A DNA stretch of 64,000 nt from Deinandra increscens subsp. villosa. Its lineage: Eukaryota; Streptophyta; Magnoliopsida; Asterales; Asteraceae. The position numbers were made by a program, and so were the translations under genes. Location: the NCBI GenBank assembly GCA_039602395.1, contig JBCNJP010000007.1:119260957-119324956 (forward strand). Direction: 5' to 3'. Positions 36,239-49,279 of this stretch are shown piece after piece (position 1 is the first letter of the stretch; each line of letters opens with the position of its first letter). The notes beneath the pieces are model-generated. The model saw only the letters and a list, made by a program, of their open reading frames with translations. It made no database searches and was not told where the DNA came from.

Positions 36239-37697
36239 GAATTAATTACGGTTTGCGTCCCTGTGGTTTGCAAAAAAATTTGAATTGAGTCTAAAAGTTT
36301 AAAAATTTTCGTCTAGAAGTCTGAGGTTTGTATTTCTTTGCTATTTGAGTCCCTGGGCCTAACAGAGTTAAAATCTTCTATTAAATGGAATGGCATATTA
36401 GTCATTTTATATCTCATGGACCTGTGTATGTAAATTGATAACACTATTTAGATGTAGGGACTATTTTTGTAATATATATAAAGAGCAGAGACCTATTTTT
36501 GTAAATTAAATAACATTATTTAGAAGCAGGAGGAGACCGGCTCTGCATCTCGTCGTCGGCTCTCCAAACTCCTAAACCCTTCTGTCAACCGCATCGCCTC
36601 CACCAGATCCGCCACCGCCGAATCCACTCCTCCTCCGCCCTTACTCGCCTTCATCATAACATCCGCCCGCTTACACAACGCCTCACTCCTCTCTCCGACG
36701 CTTAACGACTTCGCCGTCAACGGGACAACGCCACATTCAACTCTTCCAATGCCGACGTTGTAAATCCTTGTAGATCGAGAGCTAGGGCTTTGAGAATATG
36801 CACAGCGGCGTCATACGGATTGATGGCGATGGATTTATCGGCGTGTTCTTCGACGGATTTGGACAACCACTGCCAGAAATAACCATCTCGACACAACCGG
36901 TGAGGCTAGCTTTCCAAACCGACGATGGTTGTTCGTGATTTTTCAAACCGCACAATTTGGATCTGACCATCTAAAAATTTTAGGAGCTTCATCATTTTTA
37001 ATTTGATGCAATCCGACAAAACTGAAGCCCCAAGTTTCTGATTTCGAGATCGGACGAAAGTGGAAACAAGAGTGGTGGTCATCTCAACAGGTGATGTGAT
37101 GGGTTTTTTTGTGGGTTTGGCCGGTGAACTTATGGTGGTCACCGGGGATGCGAAAGTTACTATAGTGAGGCAGGCAACAGGTGGCGGTGGGTGACTGAAA
37201 TCCCCCAACGGCAAGTAGTGATGTTGGGTGGAGAGGGGCATCTAAGTTTTTGTTTCTTGAAGGTGGTTTGGCATGTGATGCTGTTGGTTGAATCCGACAG
37301 TAGCGATCTGGTGGTGGCGGGGCTGTGGCGGGTCTCCGCCCGCTAGACAGCCGTGAAACATAGATGAAGGTGGTCGGTTTTTGGCTAAAGAAGGTTTGAG
37401 AAATTGTGGATGGATTTAGAATTCTGGTAGTGGCGGGTCTCCCCCTCCCCCCGATGACTTTTGTTTTTTTTTTCTTCATTTTTATCTAAATTACAAAAAC
37501 ACTCCTTATATTTTGTTAATTTACATAATTAGGTCCTTATGTGTAAAATGACTCATATGCATTTAACGAAAAATAAACTCTGTAGAATAACTCAAATAGT
37601 AAATACAAACCTTAGACTTCGAGACGGAAATTTTTAAACCTTTAGACTCAATCATAAAAAGTGTGTAAACCACAAGGACGCAAACCGTAATTAACTC
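36239..37697. mobile_element. Second Pack-MULE-like element
   Basis: Inverted ends of about 150 bases read GAATTAATTACGGTTTGCG at the left and, inverted, GAGTTAATTACGGTTTGCG at the right. They share TTGAGTCTAAA and GTCTGAGGTTTGTATTT-like words in the same order. A 9-base target duplication is not clear. No transposase is present. The interior holds a captured TPR-gene fragment (about 36528-36905) and a GC-rich stretch at 37080-37450 that I could not assign. Confidence 0.7.
36528..36905 (-). pseudogene. Captured TPR-protein fragment
   Basis: The minus strand encodes A-D-K-S-I-A-I-N-P-Y-D-A-A-V-H-I-L-K-A-L-A-L-D-L, T-S-A-L-E-E-L-N-V-A-L-S, then after a one-base loss near 36722 (frame shift) T-A-K-S-L-S-V and A-L-C-K-R-A-D-V-M-M. 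This pattern is typical of a plant tetratricopeptide-repeat protein. The fragment is uninterrupted by introns, lacks both ends and is frameshifted, so it is a transposon-borne gene piece. Confidence 0.65.
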
Positions 37698-37845
37698 TTT
37701 TTAAATGTATTTGAAATCCGGGACTGCACAACAATATCCATCTAAAACCTCTAGTCTAGGGTTTATATATGTTCCCCAATTTTATCCTCTGATTCGCAAG
37801 GCTTTCAAAACCGTTTTTTTTTCGCGGGAGACTGGTTCATCGTTT

Positions 37846-38867
37846 ATGGATCCCAAGATTTCCCTTCCATCTGCTGATCGGAGCTCCAATTCGGAATCTA
37901 GGACGAAAAGAAAGAAGGTATTCAAATCGTATCATCACTGTTGGTTGATTTGTTCTGTTCTGCTGTTCATCGCTGCTTAGTTAATCCATAACATTCATGC
38001 TAGTTCGTCTCTATTTGCATTGTTATTTGTGTTTCTGTATCCTGTTCAATTTGACAAGCGATTTTACATCTCTAAATTACACAGAATGTAGGTCTGCATA
38101 GGGTTAGATGATGGCTCGTATATTTGTGATTTTTTATGACGGACAATTGGGTTTTGTGCGGTTATTTCAGGCAGACTCTAATGAAATAGCTCTTAAGGAT
38201 GATGTAGCTGATGGAGAAAAAGAGGTACACAGTTTTTTTTGTCATCATCTAACTTGTTTCGAATTAGTATCGTCCGACTTGATTGTTAATTGTGTTCAGT
38301 TTTACAAGCGATTTTACGCCCAATATATACACAAAATGCTTAAGTTGTGTGATGACAAGGATGAAGACCTCAATGATGAAGTGGACAAACTGTGTAAGGT
38401 ATTCTAAGTTCCCTTCCATGTTTCAAATGTGTAAGATGTTGCTCAATTTGCTTCTAATATCAAGTTGTTGTTTTCAAACTTGTTCTTGTTATTATACTCT
38501 TTTGCCCTTTTGTTTGTTAATTTCTGGCTGATAGGTTATTATGGATTACATCGACCCTCCTAGGCCATGGGAGGTTGGGATGCCTTACTATATAAAGAGA
38601 TCCCAGCTTGATACTCAAGTCAGCTGCTCTCGGTTTTTGGCATTTTCTCAACGGTACTATAAATCTAAGTTTGACAAGTTTATGGAGAGGTTTGTAAGAG
38701 TTGGTATTTACCCTAAGGAAGATGTGTTACCGGACTATCCTGCTAGAGCTTGCCCAATTGCAACGCTTGATGATGAAGATGTTCTCAAAAGGTATAAAAA
38801 CTTCAAGAGGTTTGATACCGTCAAGGACTATTCATATCATCTCTTTTCTGCCAAACCTATGGAGCAG
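37846..38867 (+). pseudogene. E2-like gene copy C, 5' half
   Basis: Exons 37846-37917, 38171-38224, 38345-38398 and 38535-38867 match the N-terminal part of copies A and B. They include an acidic D-E-D-L-N-D-E-V-D-K-L-C-K exon and the K-F-D-K-F-M-E-R module. The last exon ends M-E-Q at a GC donor, CAG|GCAAGT, as in copy B. The reading frame is open. The next exons, which would begin the E2 fold, are not found downstream; the intron instead turns into a microsatellite. The matching 3' exons are at 45038-46125, so the gene is split and lacks two exons. Confidence 0.75.
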
Positions 38868-38906
38868 GCAAGTGTTGACATGTTGTCATTGGATTGTTAA
38901 GTTTAG

Positions 38907-39389
<483 letters not shown>

Positions 39390-39563
39390 AAGATCATAAA
39401 TAAACTTTCAATATCTTAAATTTCCTAATAAACAACTGAAGGATCGAAAACATGATCCAGAATAAAAAAAATATATGTAGAAAAAGAAAAAAAAATACAA
39501 AACACAAAACCAAATCCTCCGGGGTGGGTCATTTTCTAAAAAGCTAGACAAAGTGTATAAATA

Positions 39564-39600
39564 CTAGATGTTGCGATCCGCGTTTCGCGGCGGACGCTTT
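39564..39600 (-). mobile_element. Helitron-like 3' terminus
   Basis: Read on the minus strand: a GC-rich hairpin with arms CCGCG and CGCGG, then ATCGCAACATCTAG and T. This matches a Helitron 3' end (hairpin before CTAG, followed by T). The 5' end was not found; the element would extend to the right. A related degenerate end lies at 8062-8092. Confidence 0.4.
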
Positions 39601-39609
39601 TTGATGGTG

Positions 39610-41788
39610 TTTTTGAAAAACAACTCTGATGGGTCAAGTATTTGTGTTAAAAATCAACATCACATAATCGTTGGTTTGTAAGTTTTAGATGACATTAGAA
39701 TACAAAACAAAATGTTCTAAGTTATGATTTTAAAGACCATGTTACACATATTCTTAAACGGCTCACTTTATCTAAGGATGAGATTCAAAGATTCAATGTG
39801 CAGGTTGAGATTCAAAATAAAGGTTTTATATTTCTAAATGTGTAGGTTGAGATTCAAAGATTCAAAGATTCAATGAAGATCAAGATCAAAAGCCGAGCGA
39901 CATAGGCAATCAAACAAAATAACTTTCATTACCTCTTGAGGCTCATCAAGTAAATAAAGACAGTTCCTTCAAGAAAAACACAAACGAATCAATTTATCTA
40001 TAAAGGTCATTTTAAGAAACATTAATGTTAATTGGTAACTTATCTATAACCTCTATATAAGAGGGGATCGCATAGTTGAGTTCTCCAACCTCGTGTTAAA
40101 TAATATCCTTCTTCCAAGTCCTATATATGTTGAAAGAAAAGCTAAGAAGATGTTATAAAGTAATATTTACTAATTCTCAAACAACAAAATGAAAACAATA
40201 CCAGTTTCAAGAAGACCTCCTCACATTCACCTTTCAACTTAGGATCAATATTAAAGTAAACTTCCCTTGTGGAGACTTTGTACGGTAGAAGGAAACAACA
40301 TACTTTGTACTTTGGTTTAGGATCAACAATCCAATTTGTGTATAAACAACAAAACTAACCTCTAGCTTCTTAAGTTATACTGTAGTAACACCAACAACAT
40401 TCATTCAATATGCACTGTAATCGAGTGACAAAAAAAATCAAAACTAAATTAAAGAAAAACATTAAGGGCTAATTTCACTGCTTTAAAAATCCATGTGTTG
40501 TGAAGCAATGATAAACGCACATCTAACCTGATCATTATAACCATGAAATGAACGATATAATGACATAATGAAGTCAACAATATAATGACATATATAAAAA
40601 AGTGAAGAGAACATTGTTTAGGTCAATCCGATGAACCGAATGAGAAAAGAAGTCGACGAAGTTGCAAACCTGCGGGAAGTATGGGAGGAAGGTGAGTATA
40701 AGAGGTGAAAGAAACAGAGAAAACCCAACATCTCTTCTCTTTCTGTATTCACAATTTGTCAAACAAACGCAATGACCGTCTTCCCATCGCCTCATCTCCG
40801 TGGTAAACAATCCATCTGCTTGTGTTTATTTTCATTGCTAATAGCAAGGCCCCATTTCTCCTAGCCGTCACCGCCTAACCCAAAATCGCCATCATGAAAG
40901 ATAAACCAACTGAGGAAGAATAAGGTAATTAGATTGACGAAAATGAAATTGGGAACTAAAAAGATAGCAACAGAAGCGATGGAAAAAAAATGAAATTAGG
41001 TCAAAATCAAATAGAAAACATACCTGTTCAAAGCCGCCAACACGTCCGCCCACCGCGTAGAGGGAGAGGGAAAGACAGTGATCGGCGCACAGGTCTCGGA
41101 ATCAATCAATTTCAACCTCCATCGATCTTCAAAATTCATCCTCACACCCTGATATTTTCTATTCAGAGAAGGTGTGCTTCCGATGGTACCGTCTCCCACC
41201 ACGACGACCTTTCAAGACGGTCGTCAGCCGTGACTCAGGCCAACAGTGAAGCTGCAGAGCGATGGAAGAGCATGTATGGAGGTGTGCTCGTCTTCAACGC
41301 GTATAAGCAAAAGAGATTGGGAAAGATAAACACACAAAGAAAAGGACCATATGGTCCTACCTGCTGAGCAAGTAGTCTTATACACTTAGGCTTAAATCTG
41401 TTGTACCATAGGCTTTGTTGATGAATAACAAAATAATGCTGTAAAGACTTATAAGTTATGCTTCATGAGTATAATAATCCATTCTATTTGAATTTGCAGT
41501 TGTATTATGTTTAGGGTATAGAATATGAATGAATAGTTTGATGGGGATCAACTCTTAATTAAAATGTAATTCGGTCTGTACCCCGACTTAATAAAGAAAA
41601 GTAGTAGTGGGCTAAAAGATTGTTTGGCCCAACTAATAATCAATAATTCAGTTCAATAATAATAAGATATATAAAAATAATATAATATATATAAATAGAT
41701 ATAAAGTAAAAGAAACAAACAATACGGCGGTTCTATCTTCTTTTCATTAGGGTTTCGAGCGCAAAGGGTTTCGCACACCAAAAGAGCC
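39610..41788. other. Intergenic, no supported gene
   Basis: Mostly AT-rich. A GC-richer stretch at 41030-41370 has a 125-codon open frame (from 40990) with no recognisable domain, and 40590-40810 a minus-strand frame with none. I do not claim either as a gene. It may be the body of the Helitron-like element ending at 39564. Confidence 0.5.
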
Positions 41789-43751
41789 ATGCCGTTGGGG
41801 GAGAAGAAGCGGTACCGTAGTTATATAATTCAAATTGACGCGTATTGTTGATTGATTTCACATAACTGATCATTTTGATTTGCTAATTTGTGTTATATAT
41901 TGTTGATCAGTACGGATTGGAGGCAATCTTCAACTTATAAGCCAGATGATTCGGAGTCAGAATCGAAGTGTAAGGCGATACTGTTTGATTATACATAATT
42001 TTTTCATTGTTATTATTTGGTAATTTTCTTCGTCCCGTTTCAAAGTCATTTTGATCTGTTAGCTAGCTAGGGTTAGAAATTATTATTTCATACATGAGGC
42101 AAATGTTACTCCGTCAGCATCGATTGAGATTTAGAGGCTTGTTTGTTTGTTTGTTTGTTTGTTTACTTGAAACAAATTAAGCAAAGCTTAACAATAATCA
42201 TTAAATGGCTGGCTAGCTAATTTATTGTTATTATTTGCTCTAGCTGGAGCTGAAGGACATGAAGAAGCTTGATCTTAACGATGAGCTTTTTCATCTTAAC
42301 GTATCTGAGATTATTCAGATTAGAGACATTATCAATAAAGGGAATATGCCTACTCCTAAGACATATCAACAGTGGGATGCGTATGTGATATCATTCTATC
42401 TTAAAATGTGTACCTGCTTTGGTGTTGATTATCAGCGTTTAGAGAAGAAAAAGAAACGACAACTTTCACCCTCCTCCACAAAAGAGATAGAGGAGGTACT
42501 GTTCTTTCCATAGCGCATTTTGAAGAAGAGCATTTATGATGTTATTATTATTATTCTAACTTTTTTATATGCTCTGATTGTTTAGGCAGAAGAGTATCGA
42601 AAAAGGTTTAGATTTCCAAAACAGATAAGAGAGGTACTGTTGGTTATAATAATATAATATCAACATTGATTGATAATCACATATTAATCGATTGATTTTG
42701 TTAATATGAAACAACAATGGTTTAAGGAAATTATGTTTCTGATGATAAACCTTTTGGTGGCTGGCTAGTTGGTTGGTTTTTAATCGGCCACTGGACTTTG
42801 TTGACCAATTGAACTAGATGTTATTTTTCTAATTTAAATTGCTCCTGCTCTTGTTTAGGAAGAGCCCATGGATAGGGACCGGCGTAAAAGAGAAGAGCAA
42901 ATGAAGGAAATGGTACTGTTATACATCAAAGTGGACATGAAACATAGTCTCGATCAATCTCTTGTTATATTTGGCATGTAGAGACCATTGGAGTTTTTCA
43001 CTGATCGATCGATGCTAACAGATGTTATTTTTTTAATTTATTTACTCTGATTTTTTTAGGAAAAGCTTAAGAGAGTTGGGAGAATTGGTATGGCGCCTCC
43101 ATACATCAAAGGGCCGCTCAAAATGGGTTCTTATTCTCCTGGGACAGAACCTCAGCGTATTCCATATCACTTGTATCTGCTGGTCAAAGAAGCAGATAAT
43201 ATCATGAAGCGTTACAACAACACTAAAGATCTGATTGATTTGGAAATTGTTGAAAAAAAAATTCGCTTCTTTTGTACCTACTTCAACTCTCATCTGCCAA
43301 CAGGCTGGAAGTAGTATGTCCTTTTTTTTTTTTTTTCTTTTCTGTTCTCCAAAAAAATTAAAATCTTTACTATTTTTCCTAATTTTGATGTACCTTTATT
43401 TGTTTCTCTTGTTTTTTTTTCTTCAGCAAGCGGGCCAATGCCAGTTTCCTTATTGACGGGTATGACACCACGGGTGGGTATAGATGCCATATGGCTGGTT
43501 ACACCCCAGTCCCTTTCGGAGACTGGGCTGGGGCAAGGGGGTTTTATGAGGAGACTGGTGTCACGCCACAAATGATTGTTGATGTCATGAGTATTATTCA
43601 CTCACGGAAGACGCCTATGTTTTGGGGAATGGGCTGGCAGAAGTTATCATTCTACTGTAAACTCTGCTCCTGCTTTGGTATTGAATACCATCGGTTGGAG
43701 GCGGCTGATGAGGAGAAAGTGTGTTTGATGAACGTGGGAAGAAAAGGCTAG
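41789..43751 (+). CDS. Seven-exon gene of unknown family with an internal repeat
   Basis: Exons: 41789-41811, about 41920-41970, 42244-42495, 42586-42633, 42859-42912, 43060-43310, 43427-43751. All but the junction between exons 2 and 3 have agreeing phases and GT-AG sites; at that junction the obvious donor does not keep frame, so the exon 2 end is unsure. The product is about 300 residues. It has a charged linker of short Lys/Arg/Glu-rich exons and two related segments: S-F-Y-L-K-M-C-T-C-F-G-V-D-Y-Q-R-L-E (exon 3) and S-F-Y-C-K-L-C-S-C-F-G-I-E-Y-H-R-L-E (exon 7), each preceded by an I-X3-I-I stretch and a Trp. I do not recognise the family. It lies between the two halves of E2-like copy C on the same strand. 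Short GTACTG donors recur at exons 3, 4 and 5, suggesting internal exon duplication. Confidence 0.65.
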
Positions 43752-44109
43752 TTTCTCTCGTTGGCTTGGACCTATGGTATTTCTAATGGTACCAATGAAG
43801 TATTTTGTTGGTGAACTTGTTTTCAATTGTCTGTCATCTTAAGATTTTATTTATAATGACTCGTTAACAACGGTGTTTGGTTTGATTGCTATGTTATATA
43901 CATTTTTTTCCTGGGTTCTGGTTTGGCAACATGTAATAATAGTCTAGCTATCAGTTGTGCGTGTAATGCTTATTTTACACATCTTATTAGTTAGTAAATT
44001 TGCAATATTTTACTACAGCGAGTCTAAAAATTTACATCTTATAATGTCAAAGACCTTGAAAATTTGTTAATGTACACTCGAGGGAAATTAAGTATATATA
44101 TCTTCCTTC

Positions 44110-44410
44110 AAATCTCAATGGTTAACTAGCCAACCCTCTCCCACCATAAACCACTCGGCCCCTGATAAAGTTTTATGGAAGCATGCTGATGCTACCCTTT
44201 GTAAATATGAAGTGGGGCTTGCTTGGAATGACCTTTGTGAGCAGAGTGATGTTGTCCCGTGGGTTAAGACGGGTTGGTTTAGCCGCCATGCCTTAATTTT
44301 ATGGCTTGCTGTCAAGGGTCGGTTAAGAACTCATGAAGTGGTGATTAGATGGACTCCTAATATTAATCTGAAGTGTATTTTTTGGAATCATATTAGGGAT
44401 AAGTTGCAGC
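44110..44410 (+). pseudogene. LINE zf-RVT fragment
   Basis: Encodes L-W-K-H-A-D-A-T, A-W-N-D-L, V-P-W-V-K-T-G-W-F, R-H-A-L-I-L-W-L-A-V and R-L-R-T, the segment just before the zinc-binding motif of plant LINE reverse transcriptases. It stops before the zinc cysteines. No target duplication was seen. 43752-44109 and 44411-45037 hold nothing else that I can assign, apart from a 5'-UTR-like GC-rich tract near 44400-44540. Confidence 0.7.
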
Positions 44411-45037
44411 CCGCATCGCCATCTCCTTTCACTCTACCACGACAGTTGCTATTAAGCTCCGGCGACCCGCCGCCGCAACAGAACAGGAACAACCACTGCT
44501 AAAATTCTTATTGTTTTCCTAGGATTCGCGGTTCCAGGTTTGTTTCTTTTCAATTTCCTTCGGATTACAGATTTTTTGTTCAAAATTGCGGTGTTTTACT
44601 CTTTGAATGCTAGAAAATCGGGTGGGATCTGATAATTGGTAACTGTTGTTGAAATCGATGGAATCGGGTCGGGTTGATAATTGGTTAGCGACAATTGCTT
44701 TTATAGAATTTACTTTGTCAAAGGTAGCTAGCTCATTTCTGTTCGTTTATTGCTTGTGTGGTTGGCCGAGATGAATTCAATTTTTATGATCAATTGTGGA
44801 TGAAGAGATGTTTAATATGGACTGATCGGTATGGGATTTGGTTCTGTTTTTGTTGTTCATTGGATTGATGATAATTGTGCTAAATTGTCAAATTTTTGTG
44901 AAGATTGGTTTGAACAGAAAACAAACGGGTCATGCCCACGTCTTCAAGTACAGCAAAGAGGAAAAGGGGGGAGACCCAGATCATTCACAACCGTCATGCA
45001 ATGGAGTGTTATTATTATTATGTTTTCTTTTCTTAAG

Positions 45038-46125
45038 GTTGTGCGCTATCACTCTGGTGGTTTTGGTATCAATCCACATATGTTCGAGTGTGGCGAGGTT
45101 CGCCTAAGCCTTTTCAGGGCAGACTTCTTGCCGAGTCGGAAACTCTGGCAGTCTTACAAAACAACTGTGCTCGAACTTCTGGTCTCCATACAGGATCGGG
45201 TTTTGAACGCAGACCCTTTATTTAACCAACCTGTAATTCAAGATTTTGGACCCTCTGTGGTTGCAGAATACTTTTCTTTACTATACAACGAGGACATCTT
45301 GATCAAATCACTCAAAATAATGATGCATATCATGAATAAACCACCCAAGGTAAGATTTTATGTTTTTGTTCCTACTTGTCTAGTAGTATGTCAACTAACG
45401 AGATGTTGTGGATGATGAATGATGCAGCACTTTGAGGCTTTTGTAGTTGGGCATTTTCGCAACCGTTTGTCTGATATCCTATTGGCTTGTCAAGCTTATA
45501 GTGTGGGCTTGCAAGTTGGGGGTAGTGTGGGTAACAAGCATAGATGCTGCTCGATCGAGTTCCAGCATAATGTTATGTCATGCATCGGTCAACTTTTAGG
45601 TTGTTTTGAGAGAAAAATCGGAGTAACTAAAACTGACTTCGTCAGGGCACTTACTGGACCAATGCCCCCTGTGAGTCTTGTCTTACTTTCATGGTTATAT
45701 GAGTATCATCTGTGTTAAAAGGAGTGTTGAGTTGATCCATGAAACACAGTAGTAAATAGCAATAAATTAGGTTTAAATCTGGTATCTGTAATGGATCACA
45801 CTTGTAGTTGAACGAAACAATTGCTCTTGATCAACACCCAACTTATATATTCTCTAGCTAGTTTGACACCAAAGAATATACATCATATCTTGGAAATGAC
45901 TCTTTATATGGAAATTATGCAGCAAAATTTTCAGGAATTCATACAAGAGCTTCAGGATGAAATAGCCCTAAAGACAGGCAAAAAGGTACAAGCTTTTCTC
46001 TCTTTCTCTTCCATCTTTTGTTATTTGATTTTACATCTATTTATCTTTTCAATTTTTGGGGTTCCAAGATGATATCTTCCCGAATTTTGCAGACACAACC
46101 GGGTTCTTTGAATCCTTCCACGTAA
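45038..46125 (+). pseudogene. E2-like gene copy C, 3' half
   Basis: Exons 45038-45349 (312 bases, same length as in A and B), 45428-45670 (243 bases, same as in B), 45923-45985 and 46093-46125 (TAA). They encode the second half of the E2 fold and the family tail, ending T-Q-P-G-S-L-N-P-S-T. The catalytic position is Arg (CGC, 45101-45103), with a Cys three residues before the G-E-V. The frame is open, but no promoter-proximal E2 exons lie upstream; a chance frame from 44831 reads into the exon. The downstream sequence near 46241-46300 is the empty version of the site where the Copia element entered copy A's flank. Confidence 0.75.
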
Positions 46126-47634
46126 AAAGTTGTCAACTTTGTTTCCTTGACTTGTTCTTGGTTTTCAAACATTTGCAATTGCTTGCTTTTAAGATGCAAA
46201 TATATAGTTTGTTGATAAATGTGAAGCTCTGATGAAGTATAAGGTTGGGGATCTTGATTCTTTATGTTGGTTTATGATATTCTGCAAGGGGCTGACTTAT
46301 GCTTCAATTTACTCAGGAAAATATGATTGGTAATGTTTCTTACGCAATCCGCCTCACACATTTAATCTGTCAGTAGTGAGCCTTTGAGATAAAGCAAGGG
46401 GGGTACGTCTGGCACTTAATGGTTCACGAAACTATACACCGAAGTTTATAACCCAATGATTGAAGCAGCTAATAATGAGAAGACTACAATGAAAACAAAT
46501 AAACTCTCATCATCTATTTTCTACTCAAACTTAAATTGGACCTTTAATCTAATTCATAAAGGAAAGACAAGCTGATAATCATTCAATGATTGCACAAATA
46601 CGTGTAAGTGGCTAAAAACTTCGACTAAAAAAGGCATAGATGTTTTATTAGGTAGCCAATATATGGCATAGATGTATCTTCTTATGTAAGCATATACTGT
46701 TTGTAATGTAGTTGTATGGTATTTAATGGCCAGCCTAGGAATATCTTATTATGTAAGCATATGTTATATGACCATGTAATGGTCAAACCAGAAACAACTT
46801 TTGCTAATAGATATCATGTTCTTGGTATGGTTGCAACCTGTGTCTTTCACTTGGTGGTCTATTTTGATGGTCATATAAATTCATACTTAAACTATAGATG
46901 TTCCAGGTTATTATATGTTGCCAGAAGTGATAGATCCATCACACACACATTCAAGTTCTCCAAATACATAGGTACTGCATGGTTGTTTTCTTTTGTTAAC
47001 ACTTCTTAATTCTTATTTAATTGTATGGCTGTAATTTAAGGTGTCATAATCACATAATTTGTTTTTGCACGTGCTTTATGAAAGTTTAGAGCTTAAATAC
47101 CGTATAAATTATTGTGATTTGTTTGTTGGTTTGGACCTATTGTTTGACCTTCAATTCCTTATAAATTTCATTCAGTTGAACTAAGGGTTGGGTTGGTTAC
47201 TAGCTTTAGCTTATGTAAATAAGACTACATGTTTGGAAAATTAAGATCCGTAAGAACAAAGAGATTGTTTTGGTTGATCTTGGGTGCTATCATGTGTTGA
47301 ACCTATAACTAACACGAAAGGAAATCAAGAGGCGGAATAGGGACGCATGTGAGGCATCATCGGTACGTGAGGGACGCAAACGAGCACCCTCACGCAACGC
47401 GTGCCACTATGCCACTTGTGTTTTACAAGTAACAACTCAAGCATATATGAACTAAATATTTAAATCACACCAAGTACCAAACTACTAGTCATTCATACAT
47501 TCGAAATTTCATAAACTCCATAACCTAAATCAACCAACGCTAAATAATGTTCATAAAACATTGAAAAAGATAGGTTCGAAAATATAAAAACACATTCACT
47601 ACTAATTTGATTCCTGCCTCCTTTTCCACCTCGA
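46126..47634. other. Intergenic
   Basis: 46126-46460 continues the duplicated 3' flank of the E2-like genes. The rest is AT-rich; a 97-codon frame at 46716-47009 shows no domain. From about 47430 the sequence is the 3' part of a block that is repeated at 53785 onward. Confidence 0.6.
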
Positions 47635-49146
47635 TCATCTTTGCTGATTTCTCCTCCTTCTTATACTGTAACAAAGACAAACAAAAGCATCCAACTTGAT
47701 GTGACCAATCACAAGTCACGAACACTATACTATTATTAAGGAAAATCAGTGCACGTTATAAAGACTCCTAATTACACATCTATTTATATTAAAACCATAT
47801 CTAGTAAAACAAGAAATCTCTTGATCTACATAGGTTGTGTAGTCATGGAGTCCCACGTGTTACTCAATTAATGTTTACTCATAAAATCACTAAGAGGCTT
47901 CATTGCTTAAAAATGTGTAATTCATATAAAGTTGCCTCGTTATTACTCAATTAATGAATATGTGTACTAATGGGATTTGAAAAAGACAAGAGTTGGAGCT
48001 CGAAATAATAAAGCTTAAAAAAACTTTATTTTCAACTGGTCAAGCCGAGTTGGCTCATTTTGTACCCGAGCCGAGGCTCGACTGGCTCGCTAGTAGGCTC
48101 GTTTAACTTCACCTTTGAGCCCGAACTGAGCCTAGTTGGATCTATTTATTTTGAGCTCAAGTTCGAGCCCCACCCTAACTCGAATCGTTTACGGCCCTAA
48201 GCGCGATAGTGGTCAGTGGGCTTCCGGATTGTTGCCCATAGCGCGGTGTTAGGAAGCTATGGGACGCCAGTTCAACCGTCAATCAAGATTAACCCTTTTC
48301 AAAGTCAACTTTTGGGATTTCTTTAAATAATACATGATTAGAGAAAAGTAAGGATTTTCACTAAAACCGCAACTAAAATACCTAAATTGGTCATTCAGGT
48401 TTGTATAACCGAGACACAAACAAACTTACCCACGACATCTAAACTTGTGCTCGACAATTTCATCCTTCACTCTCAGAACCTCCACCTGCTTTTCACCAAG
48501 TTTCAAAGCCAACTAAAACAAAATGGGTCATTTAGGTTTTTGTTTTTGTTCAACAAAAGAGAGATATACATAACATAACATACAATTTGCTCAAAAAACA
48601 ACAATAACCTGGAGCTCCGCAACTTCAGCCTCTAATTTGAGCTCTTCAGAAACCATTTCAGCAGCAAGTTTCTCACTGTTAGCCATCTAATTAATTATAT
48701 AAAACAGGTAAATGGGTCATTCACGTTTGTTTAACAAAAAAAAAAAAAAAAAAGAGATAACATAACATACACATACAATTTGTTGATGGAAAAATCAATC
48801 AATCACTCACCTTGAGGTCGGAAAGTTCATCTTCTAGTTTCCGAACCTCCGCATTCTTCTCAGCGAGTTCTGCAGAGAGATCTTCGAGGATCCCCGTGAG
48901 GCCTCTGAGCGTGTGTTGAGAAAATGCCCAATAGTGATACATGAAGGACTGGATCATACAATCCCTGTCCTCCGGGGGAGCGTCGGTCATCTGGCGGTGG
49001 ACGAACGTGGGATTGAACATGGAACGGATTTGGGCTAGCTGCAGGGGGGTCACTACCCCCTGGGCCACTAGGGCGGCGTAGAAACACCCCGTAACGCAGG
49101 TGTCGATGGTTCCGTGCAGTTCTCTGCACATAACGCAAGCAGCCAT
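47635..49146 (-). CDS. LBD-like (LOB-domain) gene 1, four exons
   Basis: Exons on the minus strand: 49146-48811, 48686-48609, 48512-48430, 47665-47635 (TGA). Total 528 bases, 175 residues, phases consistent. The N-terminus has a Cys block C-X2-C-X9-C-X3-C (residues 4-21), then F-Y-A-A-L-V, A-P-P-E-D-R and a Leu/Glu-rich coiled coil (L-S-A-E-L-A-E-K-N-A-E-V, K-L-E-D-E-L). The second and third exons extend the coiled coil. The order (Cys block, middle helix block, leucine-zipper-like coil) is that of LBD plant transcription factors, but the standard Cys block is C-X2-C-X6-C-X3-C, so this is a divergent member or a look-alike. Intron 3 holds an extra roughly 200-base insertion absent from gene 2. 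The promoter flank is cut near 49205-49270 by the hairpin-edged insertion. Confidence 0.6.
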
Positions 49147-49279
49147 TTAATTAATTAATTTGGGTGTTTGATTGGGGAAGAAGAAGATGATACCAAGTTG
49201 GATGGATGGAGGAAGAAGAAGGAGAGAGGGATGATTTGATTTTTTATTTTGGAAAGGGTGCTGCTAATTAAACATCTAT

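Noticed and set aside
40990..41367. 125-codon frame with Arg-rich composition
   Set aside because: No recognisable family, opposite-strand frames are equally open, and it may lie in a Helitron body.
44831..45037. N-terminal extension of the copy C 3' exon from ATG 44831
   Set aside because: The exon's conserved part begins at a splice acceptor at 45038; the upstream codons match no part of copies A or B.
46716..47009. 97-codon open frame
   Set aside because: No domain, AT-rich codon use and no splice or homology support.
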